Shown piece by piece: positions 8,907 through 15,890 of a stretch of DNA of 62,561 nt. Origin of the DNA: an uncultured Geobacter sp. (GTDB lineage Bacteria > Desulfobacterota > Desulfuromonadia > Geobacterales > Geobacteraceae); contig CAIYDQ010000283.1 of assembly GCA_903925075.1 (NCBI GenBank), forward strand, positions 1-62,561. Reading direction: 5' to 3'. Position 1 is the first letter of the stretch; every line of letters starts with the position of its first letter. The notes under the pieces were generated by a model. It did no database searches. It saw only the letters and a list, made by a program, of their open reading frames with translations, and was not told the origin of the DNA. A program made the position numbers and the translations under genes.

Positions 8907-9049
8907 GACGGCCAGCCCGCTGCCGAGGGGAGATCGGCTTGGCGCCGTCTTTAGTGGTTTACCAGAGGAGATATCTAAGGCCGAGGTCCCATCCGCAAGG
9001 AGACTTGGCCTCATATTCACGCACCTTCCAACGGAAAAAGGGGTACGAC
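8907..9049 (+). other. Untranslated leader before the NifH-like gene, with two candidate hairpins
   Basis: This 143-bp gap has no supportable ORF. An outer stem can form between AGACGGC near 8905 and GCCGTCT near 8980, and a second between AGGCCGAGGTC near 8980-8992 and GACTTGGCCT near 9004-9013. The words TTACCAGAG occur both here and just upstream of the NifD-like gene. It could separate expression of the transport half from the reductase half, but no known riboswitch was recognised. Confidence 0.35.
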
Positions 9050-9925
9050 ATGAGCGAGAAAAAAGGCAAACATATCGCCGTTTACGGCAAGGGGGGGATA
9101 GGCAAATCGACGACCACCTCCAATATCTCGGCGGCGCTGGCCGAAGCGGGCTATCGGGTGATCCAGATCGGTTGCGATCCCAAGAGCGATTCCACCACCA
9201 TCCTGCGCGGGGGAAACGACCTGCCGACGGTGCTCGACACCCTGCGCGAGCAGAGCAAGGTGAGGATCGAGGACATCTCGGCGGTGGGTTTCGGCGGCGT
9301 GCTCTGCATCGAGGCGGGCGGACCGGTCCCCGGCGTCGGTTGCGCCGGGCGCGGCATCAACGCGGCGGTGGAATTGCTCCAGGACCTGAAGCTGTTCGAC
9401 GAATACAAGCCGGACTTCGTGCTCTACGACGTGCTGGGGGACGTGGTCTGCGGCGGCTTCGCCGTGCCGATCCGCGACGGCATCGCCGACCGGGCTTTCG
9501 TGGTGACCTCGTCGGACTTCATGGCGGTCTTCGCCGCCAACAACCTGTTCAAGGCGATCAACAAGTACGCCCCCTCCGGCGGCGCGCGGCTGGGCGGGGT
9601 GATCGCCAACAGCCTGCAGCTTCCCTACGCCAAGTCGCTGATCGACGATTTCGCCGGCAAAACCGGGACCGGCGTCATCGGCTACGTGCCGCGCTCCATG
9701 ACCGTTGCCCAGAGCGAGCTTTACGGCCAGACCGTCATCGAGGCGGCTCCGCAGTCGAGCCAGGCCCGGGTCTACCGCGATCTGGCAAACCACATCGATA
9801 GCAACGACCAGAGCGTGATACCCAAACCGCTGAACGGGCCGGAGCTGAAAAAGTGGGCCAGGGAATGGGGCGATCGGATCTTCGAGGTCGATGCCGGCGT
9901 GGTGCACGAGATGGCTGCGATCTAG
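9050..9925 (+). CDS. NifH-like ATP-dependent reductase (nitrogenase superfamily Fe protein)
   Basis: This 291-residue protein has all the hallmarks of the NifH/BchL Fe-protein family. The P-loop is GKGGIGKS at residues 13-20. The two cysteines that hold the bridging 4Fe-4S cluster between subunits are C98 (GVGCAGRG) and C134 (VVCGGFA), and the switch II segment is [10 protein letters not shown]. It should be a homodimer that passes electrons to the NifDK-like partner at the cost of ATP. The start at ATG 9050 gives the expected family N-terminus; an upstream extension in the same frame looks non-coding. NifD-like and NifK-like genes follow, while no nifE, nifN, nifB or nifV is present. It is therefore more likely a dedicated reductase than part of diazotrophy. 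Confidence 0.92.
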   Translation: MSEKKGKHIAVYGKGGIGKSTTTSNISAALAEAGYRVIQIGCDPKSDSTTILRGGNDLPTVLDTLREQSKVRIEDISAVGFGGVLCIEAGGPVPGVGCAGRGINAAVELLQDLKLFDEYKPDFVLYDVLGDVVCGGFAVPIRDGIADRAFVVTSSDFMAVFAANNLFKAINKYAPSGGARLGGVIANSLQLPYAKSLIDDFAGKTGTGVIGYVPRSMTVAQSELYGQTVIEAAPQSSQARVYRDLANHIDSNDQSVIPKPLNGPELKKWAREWGDRIFEVDAGVVHEMAAI

Positions 9926-9959
9926 GAACGCCGGCGTGGTGCACGAGATGGCGGCGATC
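9893..9959 (+). repeat. Tandem 30-bp duplication across the stop codon of the NifH-like gene
   Basis: The 30 bases at 9893-9922, which encode the last residues before the stop, recur at 9930-9959 with one mismatch (GCTGCG against GCGGCG), offset by 37 bp. The second copy is untranslated and sits just before the ribosome-binding site of the NifD-like gene. Confidence 0.9.
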
Positions 9960-9990
9960 CTTGATCGCGCTTACCAGAGAGGACGACGAT

Positions 9991-11403
9991 ATGAGCTTTT
10001 TGAAGGCTAAAGCACCCCGCAGCCGCGAGAAGCGGCTGGACACCATGAGCGCCTGGCAAGGCACGGCGTCGGCCCTGGCGGCTGAACTCTCCGCCAAGGC
10101 CGGGGTGCAGCGGATTCGCACCTTTTCCCAGAGCAGCCACGACGACCTCCTTTATGCTTTGCGACTGCTGGCGGGCATACGCGACAGCGTGACGGTGGTC
10201 CACGCCCCGCGCGGATGCGCCGCCGCCGGTCTTTACTACCAGACGGGCGGCGTCGGCGGACGGATCGCGGTCACCAACCTGGACGAGCGGGACACCATCA
10301 TGGGGGCGGATCTGAAGCTGCGCAGGGCGGTAAAGGCGCTGTATCACCGTTATCGTCCCGAGGTCGTTTTCATCGTCTCCAGTCCGGTGGTGGCCATCAA
10401 CAACGACGACATCCAGTCGGTGGTGGAGGAGTTGCACGAGGAGCTGGAGCTATCGATAGTCCCGGTCTACGTCACCGGTTTCGCCTCGAGTAACGCCGTC
10501 ACCGGCTACGACGCCACGCTGCACGCGCTGCTTAAATACCTGGGCGGGCCGCGCCGAGACCAAGAACCGGGGGGGAAGGTGAATTTGCTGGCGGTAGCCG
10601 AGCAGCGCCAAGATCTGCGCGAGGCGTTGCGGCTCTTGGCGGCTCTGGGCGCGCAGGCCAACGTCCTTCCCGACCGGGCTTCCGCAGGCGCCTTTGAGGA
10701 GGCGACCTCGGCTCGCTTCTCCATCCCCCTGGACCGGGACACCGAAGACTACCTGGGGGCGAGCCTGCGCGACAAATACGGAGTCCCCTACGTCGAGGCG
10801 CCGCGCCCGATCGGCCTCGCGGCCACCGGCCGCTGGCTCGCCGCGCTCGGGGCGGCGCTTGGCACCGAGGAAGAGGCGCGCAAGCTTCACGAGCGGGAGA
10901 CGGAGAGCGCCGGCAGCGAGTTGGGCGGCTTCTCCCTGCTGGGGGTGCGGGTTTACCTTAGCCTGGGGACTGCCGCCGCCTTCGGCCTGCTTGAGTTGGT
11001 GCGGGAGTTCGGCGGCGAGGTGGCGGGCATCACCGTGAGCCACTTGGACCAATTGCACTGCAGGCGGCTGCAAGAGCTTGCCGGGAGGTATCCCGATCTG
11101 CCCGTCCACGTGGCGGACGGGCAGCCGTTCGAGGAGCTTTCCATCATCAAGCGGCTGGCCCCCGATCTCTACCTGGGCGACTCCGCTCACCTGGGGCAGG
11201 TCGGCAGGCTCGGCATCGCCGCGCTTTCTCTGGAAAACGCGCCGATCCTCGGCTACCGCGGTCTCGCCTGGTTGGCCCGCCGCATTTCCCTGGCGCTGGA
11301 AAACCGCTCCTTCGGGGCGGCCCTGGCCGCGATTGCTCCCCCGTATCGGCAGGCCTGGTATCGGCGCAGCCCCAATTGGCACATCAAGCAGGAGGTGAAG
11401 TAA
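9991..11403 (+). CDS. NifD-like subunit of a nitrogenase-superfamily reductase, with reduced cysteine set
   Basis: This 470-residue protein aligns by motif with NifD/BchN-type subunits: HAPRGCAAAGLY matches the second P-cluster cysteine region, and VFIVSSPVVAINNDD matches the segment that normally carries the third cysteine before the GDD-like turn. Here that cysteine is replaced by serine, and the first cysteine position also appears to be serine (FSQSSHDD). Only two cysteines exist in the whole protein, C76 and C357. No counterpart of the FeMo-cofactor Cys and His ligands is visible. A standard nitrogenase active site is therefore unlikely. The ATG at 9991 has AGAGAGGA upstream; longer in-frame starts run through the previous gene. 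With the NifK-like neighbour it should form a heterotetramer. Confidence 0.85.
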   Translation: MSFLKAKAPRSREKRLDTMSAWQGTASALAAELSAKAGVQRIRTFSQSSHDDLLYALRLLAGIRDSVTVVHAPRGCAAAGLYYQTGGVGGRIAVTNLDERDTIMGADLKLRRAVKALYHRYRPEVVFIVSSPVVAINNDDIQSVVEELHEELELSIVPVYVTGFASSNAVTGYDATLHALLKYLGGPRRDQEPGGKVNLLAVAEQRQDLREALRLLAALGAQANVLPDRASAGAFEEATSARFSIPLDRDTEDYLGASLRDKYGVPYVEAPRPIGLAATGRWLAALGAALGTEEEARKLHERETESAGSELGGFSLLGVRVYLSLGTAAAFGLLELVREFGGEVAGITVSHLDQLHCRRLQELAGRYPDLPVHVADGQPFEELSIIKRLAPDLYLGDSAHLGQVGRLGIAALSLENAPILGYRGLAWLARRISLALENRSFGAALAAIAPPYRQAWYRRSPNWHIKQEVK

Positions 11404-11404
11404 C

Positions 11405-12724
11405 ATGGCGGATCATATTGAAGGTTCGCGCAATTCCTGCGCGCTGCATGGAACGCTGGCGGTGGTCGAATCCATAGAGGGCGCCGTCCCCGTCATCCAC
11501 GGCACGGCCGGCTGCGGGGTCCAGAACTACCTCGGGGTGACGCGCCTCAATCCCGGCAGCGATCCGTTCGGAGCTCCGCCGATCTCCTCAAGCAACATCG
11601 GCGAAAAGCACGTGGTCTTCGGCGGCGGCTCCCGGTTGCGCGAACAGCTCAAAAACACGGTGAAGGTGGTGCGGGGCGATCTGTACGCCGTCTTGTCCGG
11701 CTGCGCCACCGAAATGGTCGGAGACGACATACCGGCCATGGCCAAGGAGGGGCGGGAACAGGGTTGGCCGGTGATCTTCGCCAACACCCCCGGCTTTCGA
11801 GGCGCCGTTCACCAGGGGTACCAACTGGCGGTCAAGGCGCTGATCGAGCAACTTCCCGATCTGGGGCTCGCGCCGGTCGGCGCCGCGGCAGCGGGGGCGG
11901 TCAACGTCTGGGGGATCATTCCCCGGCAGGATCCGTTCTGGCGCGGCAACCTGGAGGAACTGGGGCGCCTGTTGGAGGGAATCGGACTGGCGCCCAATCT
12001 GCTGTTCGCGCAGGGGGAGGGGGTTGCCGCCTGGCAGCGGGTCCCCGGCGCGGTCCTGAACCTGGCGGTGTCGAGCTGGGGCGAACTTCCCGCCCGCTTG
12101 TTGGCAGAGCGGTACGGCACGCCCTTGCTGTCCGCCGAGGGCCTGCCGGTTGGCCGCGCGGCGGGAGAACTGCTGCGCCGCCTCGCCCGCTTGCTGTCGC
12201 TCGACCCGGCGCGCGTCGAGGCTTTTATCGAGCAGGAGGAGCGGCGGCTGAACGCCCATCTGGCGGGCCTCGCCGACACCTACTACCGCAACGGCTTTCA
12301 GCGCGAATACGCGCTGGTTGGGGAGAGCGCGCAACTGGCCGGCCTCAACGATTTTCTCGTCGGCACGCTCGGGCTGCTGCCGCGCCTCCTGATCGTCACC
12401 GACAATCCGCCCGAACAGTTGCGGGAAGCGCTGGCGGGACGGCTCGCGGGACAGTCGCCGGGGCGCCCCCCGGAGCTCGCCTTTTCCGAGGATCGGGCGG
12501 AGATTGCCGATCTGATTCTTGCCGCTGCCCCCGAGTTGCTGCTGGGTAGCTCCCTGGAGGCCGGCGTGGCGCGGCAATTGGGGGCGCCTTTTCTACAGGT
12601 TTCCTTTCCCGCCGCGGACCGGGTGTTGTTGAGCCGCGGCTATGCCGGATACCGGGGGGCGGCGACGCTGCTGGAAGACCTGGGGAGCGCGATCCTTGCC
12701 CATGCGCAAGCGGCGGCGCGCTGA
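11405..12724 (+). CDS. NifK-like subunit of a nitrogenase-superfamily reductase
   Basis: This 439-residue protein resembles NifK/BchB-type subunits. It retains three cysteines at the three P-cluster positions: C12 in NSCALHG, C37 in HGTAGCGVQNY and C100 in LSGCATEMVGDD. These are the only cysteines in the protein. Together with C76 of the NifD-like partner they could supply exactly four thiol ligands, enough for one 4Fe-4S cluster at the subunit interface. Compare protochlorophyllide reductase, where three Cys and one Asp hold the cluster. The gene starts one base after the NifD-like stop with a strong AGGAGGTG ribosome-binding site, so the two are probably made in equal amounts. It is the last gene of the operon. 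Superfamily membership is strong; the reaction is unknown. Confidence 0.87.
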   Translation: MADHIEGSRNSCALHGTLAVVESIEGAVPVIHGTAGCGVQNYLGVTRLNPGSDPFGAPPISSSNIGEKHVVFGGGSRLREQLKNTVKVVRGDLYAVLSGCATEMVGDDIPAMAKEGREQGWPVIFANTPGFRGAVHQGYQLAVKALIEQLPDLGLAPVGAAAAGAVNVWGIIPRQDPFWRGNLEELGRLLEGIGLAPNLLFAQGEGVAAWQRVPGAVLNLAVSSWGELPARLLAERYGTPLLSAEGLPVGRAAGELLRRLARLLSLDPARVEAFIEQEERRLNAHLAGLADTYYRNGFQREYALVGESAQLAGLNDFLVGTLGLLPRLLIVTDNPPEQLREALAGRLAGQSPGRPPELAFSEDRAEIADLILAAAPELLLGSSLEAGVARQLGAPFLQVSFPAADRVLLSRGYAGYRGAATLLEDLGSAILAHAQAAAR

Positions 12725-12776
12725 CCCCGGCAATGTTGGGCTAGCAGCCGTTGTTAAAGATGGTCGAAGCAGAGGC

Positions 12777-12895
12777 GGGCGAACACGAGGTTCGCCCCTA
12801 CGGATGGCGGCGATTGGTGGACCTTGTCAGCATCGTGCGCTGCGGAGGCATTGACGGCACACGAGGTTGGCCCTACGGATAGCGGCGATTGGTGG
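12777..12895 (+). repeat. REP-like palindrome and direct repeats after the nitrogenase-like operon
   Basis: GGGCGAAC and GTTCGCCC (12777-12784 and 12790-12797) form a perfect 8-bp stem with a 5-base loop, followed by CTACGG. A 36-bp stretch at 12785-12820 recurs with three differences, one of them a one-base gap, at 12861-12895. Related sequence appears as an inverted pair at 58961-59015. The hairpin may also act to end or stabilise the operon transcript. Confidence 0.7.
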
Positions 12896-12960
12896 GGACG
12901 AACTTTTTGCTCGCCAGGGGAGAGGGGAGGGGAGGGATTTTTGCGCAGGCGTTGTCTTTG

Positions 12961-13674
12961 TCAGGCCGAGCGTCGGTCCGCGGCAGGCGGCGTCTTGGCC
13001 TGCAGGAACTTGACGGCGTTCGAATCCTTCCAGCGCGTGTACGCCATGGCCATCTCGGCGGCGGTGTTTACCTGCAACTTACTGCGCAGATTGGAGATGT
13101 GCTTCTCCACGGTCTTGATGCTGATGTTGAGCCGGTCGGCGATCGCCTTCCCTTTGTAGCCGGCGCAGGACAGCTCCAACACCTCGCGCTCGCGGTTGGT
13201 GATCTTGGCTATCGGCGACTCCTGGTGACTGCGCTCCTCAACGTAAGAATTGAAGATCAAGTCGGCCACGTCGGGGCAGAGGTAACGCTGCCCCTTCATC
13301 ACCCTGCCGATGGCCAGGCGCAACTCTTCCTTGGTCACCCTTTTCAACAAGTAACCGTCGATGCCGTTCAATAGCCCGCTCATCACTTCAGAGGGGGTTT
13401 CCACGGCGGTCAGGGCGATGATTTTCGTCTGGGGATGGCTTTGCTTGATCAGTTTGAGCGCGGTGAGTCCATCCATCTCGGGCATCATCAGATCGATGAT
13501 CACCACGTCGGGGTTGTGCAGTTCGGTAAGTTGCACCGCCTCAAGGCCGTTTTTAGCGGTGCCGACCACGTTCAGCTCGCTGAAGCTCTTTAGCAGGTAA
13601 CTTACCGCCTCCCGGATCAGGTCGTCGTCGTCGGCTAGCAGGACGCTGATGGTGGTACCGTTCGGGTTTGACAT
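12961..13674 (-). CDS. NarL/FixJ-type response regulator
   Basis: This 237-residue regulator has a receiver domain at residues 8-125, with the acidic cluster DDDD at 15-18, the phospho-acceptor D61 in VVIIDLMMPEMDG and the conserved Thr and Lys in LTAV and LLKR. A LuxR-type helix-turn-helix follows (ITNREREVLELSCAGYKGKAIAD to about residue 205). The tail of about 20 residues is not conserved. No histidine kinase is adjacent, so the partner is encoded elsewhere. It is convergent with the nitrogenase-like operon and divergent from a CheW-like gene, so it may regulate either; nothing in the sequence decides this. GGGAG lies eight bases upstream of the ATG. Confidence 0.92.
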   Translation of the reverse strand: MSNPNGTTISVLLADDDDLIREAVSYLLKSFSELNVVGTAKNGLEAVQLTELHNPDVVIIDLMMPEMDGLTALKLIKQSHPQTKIIALTAVETPSEVMSGLLNGIDGYLLKRVTKEELRLAIGRVMKGQRYLCPDVADLIFNSYVEERSHQESPIAKITNREREVLELSCAGYKGKAIADRLNISIKTVEKHISNLRSKLQVNTAAEMAMAYTRWKDSNAVKFLQAKTPPAADRRSA

Positions 13675-13877
13675 GTCAATTCTCCCGCCGCAGAATGTCT
13701 GGATCGTCGAACCCTACCACAGATCGCCCTGCTTTACCCAGTGATTTCTGGCGCTATGCCGCAAAAAGGTGGGGAAAACCCTACCATCTCCCTCCGTGTT
13801 TTTCCCAACTATTCTCAAGCGGCTTTAACGCCTACCATACAATCATGGGAATTTGCCCGAAAGGAGGACTGTCGACT

Positions 13878-14342
13878 GTGAGCAGCTATCTTGAGGTGAG
13901 CGTAGCCCGGATGAACGTGCTGATTTGCGCGGCTGATGTCCATGAAATATTGAAGCTTTCCCCGGAGACCAACGGTGATCGCGCGTTCCCTGATGGTTTT
14001 AGGCTCTGGCGCGATCAATTGCTGCGGCGGGTCAGTTGCCGCGACCTGCTCGGCTTGCCCCCCGATCCGACGGAGGAACGAGTCGGCATCGTCTATAGTC
14101 CCGACAACAGCGACAGCCCGCCGATCTTTCTGGAAGCCGACAACGTAGTAAAGCGTGATCAGGCGACCGACAAGAAGTCGAAGGCTCTGCCGCTGGTCCC
14201 CAAACGCATCGCCGCGCTGTTGGACAAGAACACCAGCAAGAGCTTGGGCATGCAGGTGTTTCATGTCGCCAGCCAGAGCGCGGCCACCGATTATCACAAC
14301 GTATTCTACGACATGTCTCTCGGTTTCCACGGCGTCGTTTGA
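13878..14342 (+). CDS. CheW-like chemotaxis coupling protein
   Basis: This is a protein of about 154 residues with the layout of a CheW domain: YLEVSVARMNVLICAADVHEILKL at the start, a mid-protein LLRRVSCRDLLGLP, then VGIVY and EADNVVKRDQA. CheW proteins link chemoreceptors to the CheA kinase. I chose the GTG at 13878 because AAGGAGG lies ten bases upstream. An ATG at 13845 in the same frame would add eleven residues that look unrelated to CheW. A stand-alone CheY-like receiver follows 84 bp downstream, which fits a small chemosensory pair. The match is by pattern only and the C-terminal third is less typical. Confidence 0.6.
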   Translation: MSSYLEVSVARMNVLICAADVHEILKLSPETNGDRAFPDGFRLWRDQLLRRVSCRDLLGLPPDPTEERVGIVYSPDNSDSPPIFLEADNVVKRDQATDKKSKALPLVPKRIAALLDKNTSKSLGMQVFHVASQSAATDYHNVFYDMSLGFHGVV

Positions 14343-14426
14343 CCTTGTCGCCCGGGAACCCAAGCAGAATGAACGGTAGGCCACCTGCTCTTAGCGGCTG
14401 GACCGACAACGACAAAGGACAAGCGC

Positions 14427-14789
14427 ATGGCAAACATACTTATCGTCGACGACTCAAGCACCATGAGAAAAATCATCTCGCGCTCGCTGCGCCAGGCAGG
14501 TCTTTCCGTAGATAACCTCTACGAGGCCGCCGACGGCTTCGAGGCGTTGCTGGTGCTCGACGACAACGCGGTCAACCTGGTGCTTTCCGACATCAACATG
14601 CCCAACATGGACGGCATCGAGTTCGTGAGCCAGGCCAGGGCCAAAGGTTTCCAGATGCCGATAGTGATGATCACCACCGAAGGGGGAGAGGACGTGATCG
14701 CGTCCGCTATCTCCAGCGGCGCCAACGGCAGCATCAAGAAACCGTTCACCCCCGAGCATCTGCAGACCACCCTGGGGCCTTTGCTGTAG
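14427..14789 (+). CDS. CheY-like single-domain response regulator
   Basis: This 120-residue protein is a bare receiver domain: acidic pair VDDS at residues 7-10, phospho-acceptor D55 in LVLSDINMPNMDG, Thr in MITTEGG and the conserved Lys in IKKPF. It has no output domain, so it should act by binding a partner such as a flagellar switch or another signalling protein. It follows the CheW-like gene with an 84-bp gap and has AAGGAC before the ATG. The nearest chemoreceptor in the window is 42 kb away. Confidence 0.93.
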   Translation: MANILIVDDSSTMRKIISRSLRQAGLSVDNLYEAADGFEALLVLDDNAVNLVLSDINMPNMDGIEFVSQARAKGFQMPIVMITTEGGEDVIASAISSGANGSIKKPFTPEHLQTTLGPLL

Positions 14790-14817
14790 CTTCTTATTTC
14801 TCTCTCTTGATCCGATG

Positions 14818-14845
14818 CCGGAGTTGGCGTTGACGCCCGCTCCGG
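14818..14845 (+). terminator. Hairpin after the CheY-like gene, probable terminator
   Basis: CCGGAG (14818-14823) pairs with CTCCGG (14840-14845), with an inner GGCG/CGCC stem. No strong T-run follows, so it could instead be a transcript-stabilising hairpin. Confidence 0.45.
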
Positions 14846-14973
14846 CCCCCGCCTTTATATCCACCCCAAACTGCATCGACGACCGGCAGCCCGCTCTATA
14901 CAAACAGCGTTTTTCATGCTATCACAGGGTTGCCTCAGACCTCGCTTAAGCAGCTACGGGAGGAGCCATCATC

Positions 14974-15846
14974 ATGACCGTCGATAGCAACCCGCCATCC
15001 GCGCGACGAAGCGCCGGCGCCGCCTTGGAGCGCCTGCGCAAGGTGCGCGGTTTCGTCTTCGACATGGACGGCACGCTGGTGCTGGGCGACAAGCACAACC
15101 AGGGGTTGCTCCCTTTGCCGGGCGCGCTCGATCTGACCCGTCGGCTGACCCAACGCGGCATTCCCTTCCTGGTGTTCACCAACGGCACCGCCAAAACGCC
15201 GGGACAATACGCCGGCGCCTTGCGCGAGGCCGGATTTGAGCTTGCCGACGAGCTGATGATGACGCCTGCCAGTTGCGCCGCCGATCTCTTCGCGGGGCGC
15301 GGATACCGCAAGGTGATGGTTTTCGGAGGCGAGGGGATGACGCGGCCTTTGCAGGACGCGGGGCTGGAAATAGTGCCGCCGGTGGGGAGGCCGCAGGCCG
15401 ACGCCGTCTTCGTCGGTTATCATCGCGATCTGACCATGGACGGCCTGGAATCGGCCTGCCATGCGGTTTGGGGCGGTGCCAAAATGTTCAGTGCGTCGCA
15501 AACCCGCTTTTTCGCGACCGCGCATGGCCGGGCGATAGCGCCGTCGCGCGTCATCTCGATGATGATCAAGGACATGACGGGCTGCCGTCTGAACATCGTG
15601 GGCAAGCCGTCGCTGGACGCCCTGCGCGGCGCCGGCCGCCGTCTCGGTTTGCGCCCCGGCGAACTGGCCGTGGTCGGCGACGATCCGGAACTGGAGGTGC
15701 CCATGGCGCATCGCGGAGGTTCGCTGGCCATTGCCGTCAAGACGGGTCTGGGCAAGGGAGACGCTTTCGGCGGCCTTGCCGAGTCGAAGCGCCCGCACCT
15801 CGATCTGAGCGGCGTGGACGAACTGTTGCGTCTGCTCCAGGGCTGA
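14974..15846 (+). CDS. HAD-superfamily phosphatase, NagD-like
   Basis: This 290-residue hydrolase shows HAD motif I as FDMDGTLVLGD (first Asp is the nucleophile), motif II as FTNGTA, a Lys in IVGKPS and motif III as VVGDDPELEV. The cap lies between motifs II and III, as in the NagD/AraL group of sugar-phosphate and nucleotide phosphatases (C2-type cap). It is cytoplasmic, without a signal. GGGAGGAG lies upstream of the ATG. An aldehyde dehydrogenase starts 44 bp after its stop, so the two may share a transcript and act on a phosphorylated sugar or aldehyde; the substrate is not visible. Confidence 0.85.
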   Translation: MTVDSNPPSARRSAGAALERLRKVRGFVFDMDGTLVLGDKHNQGLLPLPGALDLTRRLTQRGIPFLVFTNGTAKTPGQYAGALREAGFELADELMMTPASCAADLFAGRGYRKVMVFGGEGMTRPLQDAGLEIVPPVGRPQADAVFVGYHRDLTMDGLESACHAVWGGAKMFSASQTRFFATAHGRAIAPSRVISMMIKDMTGCRLNIVGKPSLDALRGAGRRLGLRPGELAVVGDDPELEVPMAHRGGSLAIAVKTGLGKGDAFGGLAESKRPHLDLSGVDELLRLLQG

Positions 15847-15890
15847 CGGGCGTAACCAAGAGAACAGGTCATTTTCAGAGGAGGCGGCAG

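Noticed and set aside
2-12724. Calling the NifHDK-like genes a nitrogenase or a methylthio-alkane reductase
   Set aside because: The NifD-like protein lacks two of three cluster cysteines and any visible cofactor ligand, and no cofactor-assembly genes are present. The evidence supports superfamily membership only.
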